Shown piece by piece: positions 45,421 through 56,300 of a DNA stretch of 64,000 nt (its first letter is position 1; every line of letters starts with the position of its first letter). Source of the stretch: Allacma fusca (Eukaryota > Arthropoda > Collembola > Symphypleona > Sminthuridae). Both the position numbers and the translations under genes were made by a program. Location of the stretch: NCBI GenBank assembly GCA_947179485.1, contig OX359246.1, positions 1,860,001 through 1,924,000 of the forward strand. The letters are read 5' to 3'. The notes below the pieces were generated by a model. It ran no database searches. It had not been told where the DNA came from and worked only from the letters and a program-made list of their open reading frames with translations.

Positions 45421-46415
45421 TACCCAGTGTGTCATTAAGCGTTTTCTAAATGCAATAGTTATATTTAATCTTTGGAGCCTAATTGCAGGCATTTCTTGTA
45501 ATCATGCAAGTCTATATTGTTTGAAGCTTGCTAATTACTACAACTCCAACACCAAAATTGTTTCGCTCTAGGGAACAAAGCCAACGTAACTGTTTTTCAA
45601 ATGCAGTGTGGGGCCGTACTTTATGAACGTCACGTACTTTTGGAAATGTTTGACCCCTACCCCCTTGAAATGATGATTTCAGTATGTATATCCCATGTTG
45701 AAGGTATAGCACGTTATTTTTTCGTAACCCCGTTATTTAAGTTGGTATCTGACTGTCTATTTGTTAGGGGTTTGTTTCATTTGTCCGTCCACACGATAAC
45801 TGACGAGCCAATGTCACCACAGAATTCAAAACGTTTTACAGTGACACATTACCATTTGGCCACAGTACCACATTGGTGTCAGAGCCCAATTGATTTTGGA
45901 GAAGACCGGATTCATTCCTGTGACCTCAGGCAATTAAAATTTATCAAATTTAAATATATGATAAACCACACAGCTTTTATAGAGGGACTGTCCAAAAGCG
46001 CTTCCAAATCTTTCATGGATTGCAAAAAGATTCACGATATCGACCAAAAGGATTTGCGCAAATGTCACTTCGACCCTTCTTGACCTCTCTTTAGTACTAG
46101 TCACAGGTGCTTTTATTTTATTCGTTTCTGTAAAATTACGCGCCATTAGGGCAAATTGGGTCAAGCAAAAAGATCAATATTCCCCCTTGTTCATGAGTGG
46201 GTAAATTGAATTTTACGAGGATTGAAATGTGTTCATTTGGCTTCATTTTGAAGTTATCGGAACATGAAAAACGTTTTTCAATGCTTCTTGTGCAATCTGC
46301 AGATTATGATTCACAGAAGACGGATTTTGGTTGTTGCAATTCTGCCAGACGTTTAATTTAAAATTTAACTCCATCCTCTCCCCATTGTTTGTGTGTGAGC
46401 CTGCAATATGTAAAA
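45421..46415. other. Intergenic stretch with a probable element end
   Basis: The part 45600-45665 (GGGGCCGTACTTTATGAACG, TCACGTACTTTTGG, GACCCCTACCCCC) resembles a terminus common to arthropod mobile elements. A 160-codon plus-strand frame (45601-46083) runs through and past it without any motif I recognise. Confidence 0.4.
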
Positions 46416-46423
46416 CTATTAAT

Positions 46424-46841
46424 CAGGGGTCGGATTTATGTGGGAAGACGGGAAGAATCTTCCCAGGGAAAAAAAAATTTCAGCAGGGAAATTTTCAAAA
46501 GGGATTGCAAACAGGGATTTTCAAATCTGTTGACCTTTCTTTTGGCAGGGATTTTCGAAATTGTTGAGGTGTTTTATTGAAAACAATTTTTGTCAGCAGG
46601 GATTTTTGAAATTGTTAAGGTGTTTTACTGAAAATGGTTTTGTCAACAGGGATTTTCGAAATTGTTAAGGTGATTTACGAAAATGATTTTTTTTCAGCAG
46701 GGATTTTTGAATTTGTTGGGATGAATTACGAAAATTATTTTGGCAACAGGGAGTTTTAAACTTGCTTCGAACAGGGACATCATGACCAGCAGGGAAAATG
46801 AAAAAACTCTTCCAGGGAGATTTACAAAAATCCGACCCCTG
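46424..46841. mobile_element. hAT-type MITE with perfect 8-bp target duplication and an internal tandem repeat
   Basis: Ends are CAGGGGTCGGATTT and its exact inverse AAATCCGACCCCTG. CTATTAAT flanks both sides (46416-46423, 46842-46849), an exact 8-bp duplication. The 418-bp interior consists of about five copies of a unit of about 62 bp (CAGGGATTTTCGAAATTGTT, AAGGTG, TTTTGTCAAC). Each unit begins CAGGGA, like the terminus itself, so the array may have grown from the end. No coding capacity. Confidence 0.88.
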
Positions 46842-46849
46842 CTATTAAT

Positions 46850-47031
46850 GGACTTAATCTACTTACTAAAGGTACTGTAGAAGCTTGAATATGCGAAATT
46901 GTGAAAATACTCTTGCTCTTCTTCATAACACGTCGGGTTTGGAAATAAAAACAAAATGTTACAATAAAGGAACAAAAACAAAAAATTGACATCAGGATTT
47001 TCCATGCATAATCTTTGTAAAAAGAATAAAC
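46850..47031. other. Short spacer
   Basis: Nothing recognised. If the receptor-like gene on the minus strand continued, its next exon would be expected here or further left, but no such exon was found. Confidence 0.4.
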
Positions 47032-47523
47032 TCAACAATCACCATTGAAACCCTTGGATGTAAAGATGTAAGCAGAAGTAACAATCATTGGCCCAAGCCA
47101 AATAAAACAGATAATTCTCCAAGCTAATTTGTGTGTCATAATTGTGCTGTAATTCTGTCGGGCCAGAACCATCCATGCATTGATCTGTATTGCAGGTAAA
47201 TGAAGCACTGAAATCAAAATACACACTTGCGAAAATGGCCGAAAAATTACTTGGAGGCAGTAACCCTCAAGTTGTTGAAGGAACGTATCTGGAAGCACCA
47301 CATGTACAAACAAGTCAGTTCCAATAAAAATTGCAATTAAAAACTCAGCAAGGACAAGGGAAAATTGGAAGCGATGCGCCGGTGAAACGGGCCTTGTAGG
47401 CCACCAACCTGACATGAAAATTATAAAATTGACCAAAGCAGATGCAGCACATAAACAGAATTGGAAAAGGAAAACTCGGGCTGAGAATTTCTTAAAATCC
47501 ATGAAACTTGGGGATTCTTGCAT
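47032..47523 (-). CDS. Receptor-like fragment with four hydrophobic segments, possible class A GPCR half
   Basis: 163 residues. Hydrophobic segments lie at about 13-37, 54-77, 92-116 and 132-151. Their spacing, a Cys just before the third (EGYCLQV), the NAWMVLAR after it, a Trp in the fourth (CFIWLGPM) and a Cys after it (NGDC) fit TM1-TM4 of a rhodopsin-type GPCR with its conserved disulphide pair. There is no DRY motif, and TM2 has LAEFLIAIF instead of the usual LA..D. TM5-TM7 are not seen. GGTGATT near the last codons could be a weak donor, so the other half may be in an unseen exon, or the gene is truncated. A four-TM protein of another family is the alternative. Confidence 0.42.
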   Translation of the reverse strand: MQESPSFMDFKKFSARVFLFQFCLCAASALVNFIIFMSGWWPTRPVSPAHRFQFSLVLAEFLIAIFIGTDLFVHVVLPDTFLQQLEGYCLQVIFRPFSQVCILISVLHLPAIQINAWMVLARQNYSTIMTHKLAWRIICFIWLGPMIVTSAYIFTSKGFNGDC

Positions 47524-47934
47524 TCAATAGTGATTTGCAATTAGCACAGGACTTCGTCTAATGACTAATTTTCATGCTTTATTTCCCTTTAGAGGCTTCT
47601 TTTCGAGAAATTGATTCACCTGGAAATATTTAAACCCATATATATATATTAAACACATCGGGATACATTTGTGTTCCGTGCAAATAAATATTGTTGAAAT
47701 GGCTAAACAATACTCGCTTCTAATTATATCTGTTGCCCCCTGTGAATCCTAGTATGGATATGAGTCAATGAAACGACTTTTAGGAAATCTAGAACCACCC
47801 TGGGAATCAAAAATTTTATTAATCACTTCCATATGGGGCTAAGAGGGGGTTCTCAATTCTGGTCTCCTCGTATAATTATATGCAATAATTTCGGGGGTTT
47901 TAACAATTATTATTGAAACCACACTTACCGGACG

Positions 47935-48960
47935 GCGAGACATGGGAACGGGAACAAATAGTTTTTGTACGGGAACCGGAATAGACTGACGTGGACTCAA
48001 CCCTGTTGGGAGTACATGATAGCGTTCCCAAACCTGTGGTTCACGGGTTCAAGTAGGTACTTTCACCATCTCCTAAAAACACCGAAAATTGACCCTGTAA
48101 GACTGGACAGTACTTTATTTATGTACCCAATTCAATTAGCACATTCAATTTCATTCTTTTCCTACAATTTCTACACACAGAACCTTGGTCTAAAAGATAA
48201 TGAAGTTAAAACTTCTGTGTTTCAGTATAATTATGGCATTAAAATAAATATTAGTTTGTGTAATTTCTCTTGCAAGTTTCAGGCTTGAAAAATTGATTGC
48301 TCGAATTAATGGTTTTAAAAAATAAGACTACCAAAGAGAAACTAACCCTTGCCGGCATTATATTTTTCAAGTACATTGCATATATACGTAGAATATTAAT
48401 GATCCAGCGATTGATCTCAAAGATTAAGTATTACTGTATTTTTAAACTGTAATCAATATTCAGTTTTATTAGATGAAGGACAACATAAGTGTTCCATTCA
48501 GTCAGTTTTACATCCTTTCCCATTATGTAGCAGTTTACAGTTGATTTTCAGTCGACTCGGTACATTATCGCTGAAAAATTAATCCATCAGTTACTGCGCT
48601 TTTAAGCTTTGCTATGAGAGGGTTAAGCCGCCCCCCATATGGTCTGTTTTTCATCTACAAGATCAAGGTTTGGATAGTTAAACTGTAATCCTGGTACTAA
48701 TTTTTACCAGAGTTAAGTACAGTACTACTTGGGCCAAGGAACGCAAGCTGTGGAAACTACTACGAGTCAAAAACATTTTTAATATCTGGAAATGGGAACT
48801 AAAAAGCCGGTTCGGGTACACATTTTTATTAAAGTCATGTGATCGGTTACGTTAAGTAATTAATGTTAACACTTAGAAAGTGTACCCATTAAGTGGGGAA
48901 AGAAACTTGGACAAACGTTTTGTACCCATGATGACCACTGGTACCGTTGAATTTCTTTTT
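47935..48960 (+). repeat. Dispersed repeat family, copy 2 (partner 31290-31700)
   Basis: GACATGGGAACGGGAACAAA at the left, GTTCACGGGTTCAAGTAG, then GGTTAAGCCGCC and TACCCATGATGACCACTG at the right match words in the same order in the first copy. The longer spacing suggests that this copy is closer to full length or holds an insertion. Confidence 0.6.
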
Positions 48961-49384
48961 TAAGCCTCCAAATTGTAAGTATATTTTTTGAAAGCTTCAT
49001 ATACAAAGAATCTAATTTAAATATGCAGAATTCGTAAATAGACTGACCTCTGACATTTTATTCATGCTCGTATACAAGCTCAGATAGGAATTTGAAGGAT
49101 CTGGACAGTTTCCACCTCATTTGGCTTTACCTTTCAGACAACAAATTGTTATTAAAATACTCTACAAATTCACGTGCTAACAGTCTGTTATCCTCAGGGT
49201 TTATGTAGGAAGTTAGTTGTAAGAAATTGTAGTGAAATATGGGACGATAAATGTCTGTCGACTCATTCACTAATAGAAGCTAAAAAGGGGAGAAATGATA
49301 AGGTCGATAAGGGTAACCACAATTTCCCCAACTAACAATAAGCCAAAGGAATTAATCATATTTTTCAAGAAGAAATTTAAAAGA

Positions 49385-49695
49385 AGGATTTCTGTGGGTA
49401 AACGAAAAATTCTGGCAGGGAAAATTTCAAAAGGAAGTGTCTTTATTTTTGTCTGAACAGGGATTCTCGGATTTCAAAATTGCTGTTATGTTTCAGGAAA
49501 ATACACTTTCACCTTTTTTTACAGAAATTCGACATCCTGTAGGAAAATGCTTTTGCCAACAGGGATTTTGAAATTTGTGTTTACCTTTTCTTCAGCAGTG
49601 ACTTTCGAAATCGTTGCCGACTTCCCTACAGGGACTTAAGACTTACGTGGAAAATTACACTTAACGACATAATTGCAAATTTCTGACCCCAATTC
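49385..49695. repeat. Diverged relative of the 46424-46841 hAT MITE
   Basis: Shares GGCAGGGAAAATTTCAAAAG, GAACAGGGATT, CAACAGGGATTTTG and TTCAGCAGTGACTTTCGAAA words and a TTTCTGACCCC end with that element. The ends are too worn to define borders or a target duplication. Confidence 0.6.
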
Positions 49696-51610
49696 CCGGA
49701 ATGTGAACATTTAATTCATTGAAAACATGCTTCAGATAGATATAAAGGTAATTAGTTATACTCGGTAAATATTTTAAATTAAACTGACGATAACAGAATA
49801 TTAGCTGTCGAATGTTTTATAATACAAACAATGGAACACAAACACAACGGTTGGATTTTTATAACGATTTAATTAATAACGACATACCCGCTGGAAATGT
49901 TGTCGTTCAGTCCGTATTTTCGAATTAAACCTTCAGATTTAAAATATAGGTGATTATAGGAACGAGAGTCGGGGAAAATGGTGTTTTCAGTCAACTTGAC
50001 CTCACTTGTAACACGCAGTACTCTGTAATGGCGAATGTTTTCAATGAACACTCGAACACGACAGTTGAACTGAGATTCACTCCGTCAGAAAAACAATAAA
50101 TGCTTTATTGGCCATCTCAATAGGATCAGGGCACAATATAATGGGTGCAGACGCAAAATAAAAAAGCTGGATTTCCGATTCAAATCCAAACGATCTGGAG
50201 GCAGTTTCAAGGGAAATGTTCCTACAAACATTCTAACTATTATTCCTACATACATATTATTTTGAGATCATTTTCCAATTATTGAAAAATTCAATACGTA
50301 TATCATTTTGCTGTAGACCGACAATGTACAGTATAAAGTTCATTTGGCCTCTTCACCGACTGTGCTGGCTCTAAAATAGCATGTGTTCACATTACTACAA
50401 TAGACCGAGCACACCTGCCTCAAAATCTCGTTATGTAATTATGTATATCACATCGGTATGAAGGGCAAGTTTTATCAAATAGGAAGAAGAGGAAAATACG
50501 ATCTCCCGTATGAATTGCAAAAGAGTCTTGTAAAAATAGTTGTCAAAAATCGGGCGAAAATTGTATTCTCATATATTATACAAATATTCATGGACAATAC
50601 GGGATGTACATTTCATCGCAATCTACAGTATACTGTTACGACATAACTCTATTGAGACACTGACATGAAGTCACTCTTTGTAATGTGCATGATAATCAAA
50701 TAGTATTTGGTATGATCCATCGGATATTGTGTAATCATGTAAGTAAGAATAAGCTGACTTTGCATTACTATAATCATATATAAATGAGAGAACTTGTGTG
50801 AGATGAAGAATCAGATCCGATATAATAAAGCTAACTCTTGAATGAGAACAAGCTACGGAGAGATGAGCGTTAGCCTCATCTCTCACATACAGTACATCAT
50901 TTGATCCCGTACTCATCTCACAGCCAGCGAGCCCCATTCCCCAAAACCCCTATCCCCCATAACAATACCTTTAATCGATTTGTGTTAACGTATATACACA
51001 GCATACTCTACATACATTTAAGATCATCCCTTCAAGTTTTGCCAAATATGATTCTAATAAGCAAATAAATTAACACGGGATCAAATGCCAATGTGATCAT
51101 ATCTGTGTCTTTACACCTATGAACATATACACATATGTATATGCGTGCAAACTGACTTTGAACCACAATTTCGCATATATAATCCACAGGGGGATGACCT
51201 CCAGTGTTTCAAAATATATATTTTGAGACCCCAAATTATGTTTATTTTGAGCTCCTCAACAACTGGCCATGTATTTTGTATTTAGAATTATTTGAAAAGA
51301 CTGAAAATGTAAAACTATATTTTGTAATACTTAGTTTGAATGTCAAAAAGTCTCATCAAGGTTCTCGAAATAATTGCTCAAAATACTCCCCTAAATAATT
51401 ACATCTTCCGTAATCTGATTACTTGTTAACTTCAGTACGAAAATAGAACCATACCCACTGTCACTGTCAGACTTTCATGCATTTAAGTGTTTCAGTAGTT
51501 CATTTTGTATTTGCCCTTCTGTGCTGCAGTAATTTATTTTGTAGGAAAAAATTCCTGGGTCTAAGTGGCTAAGGAAAGTCATATTTTACTAACTTAATGA
51601 CCAGCAGCTA

Positions 51611-51724
51611 AAAGTTTTACAGTTGTCGTTGAATCGCCCCACTCCTAAACTAACACGGCGGGTGCAACAGAGTGGACCTCCGAATAAAATAATTGACCAT
51701 TAAATGGACATCAAAATTTAAGCA
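51611..51724 (+). repeat. Direct repeat, copy 1 (partner 53769-53876)
   Basis: AAGTTTTACAGTTG, then AATAAAATAATTGACCATTA and GACATCAAAATTT recur in the same order 2.15 kb downstream. The pair flanks the hAT element at 52521-53310, but lies well outside its borders. Confidence 0.7.
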
Positions 51725-52512
51725 TGGAGACTTCTACTTGCCTATAAGTATCTATGTCCGTAAAGATCGTACGAGCTGAATTACTTTCTACACTCATGAT
51801 GCCTCACCACCATCGTGTCCTCTTGCTATTTGAGTGCCCCATCGTGTTCGTTTGTCCTGTCCATCGTGTGATTGAGTCCCGTCTTGTCTCTGACTGCAAC
51901 ACAAAAAGTACCATAACGCCTTCATTCTGTAAAGGGGTGTTTTTAAATACATATTATTAAGTAATGTAGTCTACATTACTACAGGACTGTCGAGAAGTAA
52001 AGTAAGGTTATATGCTCATCCGAGCTTCCTTATCTTTCGTCAGGTCTGCATAATAGCTATGACACAACATTTTTTGTGTCTACCACCCGATAAATGACAC
52101 CATATGGAATTTATTAATACAATTATGGAATAATAAATTTCGACTCCAATTTCAACTCCTAGACTTGGTCTGCAAAGAGCACATGATAGAGTCAACAGCA
52201 GTAATAGGATAATATTTTTGTATCTGATATTAAACGGGAAAACTCACTGTAATGCGAATGACTTCGAGAATATCAAAAAAGATAGTACATATAAGAGTGA
52301 GCTTAAAGGAAACCAATTTGATACGATAACTTGCCTTGATGTAATTACTAGGTACTATTTAGGAAATTTTAATCCGACTGCCCTGCAAGATATGTCAAGT
52401 GTTCACAGGAGCCAAGTATGACTACACGATAAACATGGTTTTAACATAGACTGTCATGTCTGCGTATATTACCAAACAATTTCAATATTGTATTGTGCAA
52501 GGACCATATAAG
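51725..52512. other. Spacer between direct repeat and hAT element
   Basis: No coding or structured feature recognised. Confidence 0.4.
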
Positions 52513-52520
52513 GTGTGCAG

Positions 52521-53310
52521 CAAAGGTGTCCAAATGACTCAGCCTATCCTATATCCTTCCTATTTATAAAATTTGAACCGAGCCTACATATATGCCTACA
52601 TTTTACCCGCCGAATAGATCAGCCTATCCTACATCCTTCCAATATGGGGACCACCAAGCTTACATTATATTAGCCTACATTTCACTGACAAATTAGCTCA
52701 ACGAATTCTACACCCTTCCTAAATCTCATGTGCTTTTCGTAACTGACAGACTATTTAAGACCATTCTACTCTAATAAATTAAAAATCCTTTTTCAAGTAA
52801 ATGGGGGTTGAAATAAAATAGTTTAAGTTTAGTCACCTTGGCCAAAGCCCTAAAAGCAAAATAATATGGATATTGATTTGGTTTACGCCGGAAATAGCTC
52901 CGAAATTTTAACATTGGTCAAAAGGGATGTCGCACTTACGATTTCTCTAAGTTCCTACTTTACCGAATATTTAGAAGTTTTAATTTCACTGAGGTTTCAG
53001 CACATATCAAGGCGAGATAGCACGTATTTTTTACGCTTGAACTGCCCCATAAAACAATCTGCAAGTACCGGGCACGGATTATTCTTTAATTTTCATTTTG
53101 TCCATTTAATATGCCATTAAATGAAGATGACATGCTTCAATAGCCTACATGTATGCCTATAATTCTACGCTGAGCCTACCTATTTTGTAGGCTAGGTTTT
53201 AAGTGTATATTCTTGCACCCTATTTTGCCTACAAGCCTCTATAATAAAATCCTCGCACCCTATAAATAGCCTACAAATAGGCCTATATGGGGAATAGGCG
53301 GACACCTTTG
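52521..53310. mobile_element. hAT-type element with perfect 8-bp target duplication
   Basis: Ends CAAAGGTGTCC and GGACACCTTTG are exact inverses, and GTGTGCAG flanks both sides (52513-52520 and 53311-53318). Both subterminal regions carry many AGCCTAC and GCCTAT words, likely binding repeats. The 790-bp interior has no recognisable transposase, so it is non-autonomous. Its good ends and flanks indicate a fairly recent insertion. Confidence 0.87.
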
Positions 53311-53768
53311 GTGTGCAGGACCAGTTGACTTCATATGTATGTGCATTGCTTCTCGTTAAGTTTAAGTATTACAAAAATATGTAGAAATTAGTTCTACATC
53401 GAGGCTAAGTGAATAATTAGTTGAATTTTTGAAACCATTAATTATTTTCGGATTTGTTTTTCAGAATAGAGGTGGTCGTGTAAATTCCTTATATTGATAA
53501 GGCATGGGTGTCCTTCATTTCAACATTTATTCTAGGAAATGAAAAGGGAAAGAATTCTTATCAAGTTCAACAACTAAAAAGAAACATAACTGGAAGGAAT
53601 AACTTTTATCAGAGAGACTGTGTAAATGTCGAAACTTAACTTCTCATGTAAAAATGGTAGACATATGTATGTAATTCCTCGTTCAAACATTAGTAATGTC
53701 ATTTAGGTATAAATCCGGAGTCCCAGGGGCCGAATGAAATTGTGAACGGCCATGTTTCCCAAGCAATC

Positions 53769-53876
53769 AAGTTTTACAGTTGACAATGGAAACTGCCAAG
53801 GTGACAGGGGGAGTCGAACAGAATGGAAGGCGGAATAAAATAATTGATCATTAAATAAACATCAAAATTTTAGCAC
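53769..53876 (+). repeat. Direct repeat, copy 2 (partner 51611-51724)
   Basis: Shares AAGTTTTACAGTTG, GGAATAAAATAATTGA.CATTAA and ACATCAAAATTT with copy 1. The similarity fades on the right, although CTCACCACCA recurs about 90 bp further on at both loci. Confidence 0.7.
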
Positions 53877-55810
53877 TAATACTGCTTTATATCGGTGCAC
53901 TATATGTAGTTCAATCATTGCAAGTACATCCGTATACTGAAACACGTACTGTCTCACCACCAAAGTGGGAACCAAAGTATTTGATTGTGCTGATTGTCAC
54001 TCGCGTGCTCATTTTCCTTGTTGTCAAAACCTGAAAGTTTTAGGAGCTTCGCTTCATGTCATTTAGGGGTGCTCTTATAAATGGACCATACTTTAATAAC
54101 GTTAGACCTCGTGGGTAGACACGAAAGTCTAACGTGTCATACCTTCTACATACATAGGTTGTAACCTATGTATGTATAAATACATAAGTACAAAAAACAT
54201 AATTTATTGGGGTAAAAGAAGGGAACAAAAATTTAAAAAGTTGCATGACTTTATTAAAGTACGGGGCCAAGAGGCTTAGCTCATTGGGAGTACTGATGCT
54301 GTGAGTAAGTGATGAAACGATTACCCCCAGCAAAAAAAGATTTAGTACTTTCTAGCTACTCTGCCAGTGTAAAAAAAATTGAACTGCCTGGTTTCTGGTG
54401 TTATTGGTTGGCAGTTATCTTGATGACAGACAAGCTGACAAGTAGACTCCTCGACAATTCCAAAAGGGTCTTTCAGCTTCCCTTCGCCCCTGGAAATGGT
54501 AGAAAACGTGTTTCCTTCATTAGAGGTCATCTGACCACTGAGGGAAAAATCCAGAGTCCAATGGACCAGAAAAGTCATGGATTTCTTATGCAATGACCAA
54601 TACCCATGAACTATCCAACGGCTGCTCCACTGAATAATTACATATACAGTATATATATATATATAGTATCCATGGACACTACGACACCATGAAATGCAGT
54701 ATTCTTCGCAGCCTATTCGATTTGTTATAAAACGAAAAAACATAAAAGGCCCAAAAATATATTTAGAGGGTTAGGGCCAGGGTAAAAATTGTTATATTAA
54801 GCCACCCCTAGAAATACAATAAATTTAATGATAAATGCCCCGAATTTTTTGTAATGGTAATCCTTTCCTCTTGCCACGTTTAAATACAACCAATTGTTAC
54901 ATTTATTTACGGTGTCCATAATTACTTGTATGGTAATTTGGTCAAAGAGGTTCCAGCTTGGGCCATGTTGTGCGTTGATTGCAAAATTTATGAGTTAAAA
55001 ATTTAATTATGGTAATAAAAATTTCATAAAAATCCGACCTTTGGAAGTTCAGATGTGAGATATACTTACCTGGCAAAAATGCTAAAAGATAACTTATATT
55101 CACTTGGAAATAAATCTGGCCTTTCGTCTATAAATCTTTAAGATCCTTCCCATAAATAAAACATGCAGGCAAAATAAAAACATTTTTGGAAGCAAAAGTA
55201 TTATCAGCATTCATGGCAGGCGAGCTTGCATTTATTCCTTGTGATAGTTGTATGCATATAAATTATTAGTGGCATTTCAAAATCCCAATCAGACTTCAAC
55301 AATAAACTTCCTCGGCTGTGCCCGGTACTTGGAATACAATTGCTTGGAGAACTTGCGGAAGGAAAATTCCGGATTTTTCTTTGAAAATAAATTGATGTAA
55401 ATCCCAAAGACGACTGGAAGTCCCGAGTAGACATATCTGGTTAGCATGAATGATAATGATTACAAATTAAATAGATACACTAAGTGCAAAATTATTGAGA
55501 CAATTAATTTTCATCGCATAACTATAAATTCTCGTGGGTATTGATATGTCATTTTTTAATAACAAATATTAGAACCTCATTCACACACTACGAAATCACT
55601 ACTTGATTCTATAAATGACACCACGGAAACTACTATTCCAAGCATGAATTATTAAATTTTACTATTGGAATGATTTCAATTATGAATTTAAAGCAACTTC
55701 AAGCACATTATTTCTAAAACGTTGGTCTGCAACGAGCTAAAGAGCATAGTAGTCAACTATAGTTTTAACGACACACACATATAACATCAAAAGTAGTCCA
55801 TTTTAATTAT

Positions 55811-55861
55811 AGATTTTGACCCCCGTCGATTAATCTGGGTTTTTGACGGGGGTCAAGTAAT
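55811..55861. repeat. Strong hairpin with TTGACCCCCGTC arms
   Basis: TTGACCCCCGTC (55816-55827) and its exact inverse GACGGGGGTCAA (55845-55856) are separated by 17 bases, and AGAT at the left and AATCT at the right extend the pairing loosely. The GC-rich arms stand out in AT-rich surroundings. Confidence 0.8.
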
Positions 55862-56300
55862 CTCGGAATTTGGCTTTTTCTGGCCTTCAACATTGATGAA
55901 GGTATAGGAAACAGGTGCATATAGTTTCGGGAATAAGTGAAGCAGTATGTTTAAGTTGTGGTGTAATACATGAGAAAGGCTTTCCAATCGGAATTAGTAT
56001 TTAATTAAAAAGTAAAAAAAGATCATAGTAATTTCACAATATATTGTCACGTAATATGGATGCTGTGGTGTAAAAAAATATTAAGTTTAAATGTATAAAA
56101 TGTAATAAAAATTTTAAAAATGAGCAAGCTTATTTCTTCTTGTGGTAGTTGTTGCTCCGAGGTTTGAGGACCTGTCAATGAAACAAAACCATAAGTAACC
56201 TGGAAAATGTGCTGATATTGCAAATATTTAAATAAACAATTTATCGTACTCTAATATGAACCCCGTCAACAAATAATTCTGATTCTGGAAGATGTTGCCA

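Larger units (their letters stand above)
47524..51610. other. Intergenic stretch with diverged repeats
   Basis: No host gene recognised. Contains the dispersed repeats at 47935-48960 and 49385-49695; the rest is AT-rich sequence with short chance frames. Confidence 0.45.
53319..56300. other. Gene-poor stretch left of the Polinton region
   Basis: No host gene recognised. Contains the second direct repeat, a TA microsatellite (about 54650-54665) and the hairpin at 55811-55861. The left end of the Polinton may lie here or further right. It cannot be fixed because the right end is outside the window. Confidence 0.4.

Noticed and set aside
45601-46083. 160-codon plus-strand frame
   Set aside because: Starts inside a probable mobile-element end, has no recognisable motif and no splice or polyadenylation context; not supported as a gene.
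54262-54320. tRNA-like A-box (TTAGCTCATTGGGAG)
   Set aside because: No acceptor-stem pairing and no B-box at the expected distance; at best a worn SINE piece.
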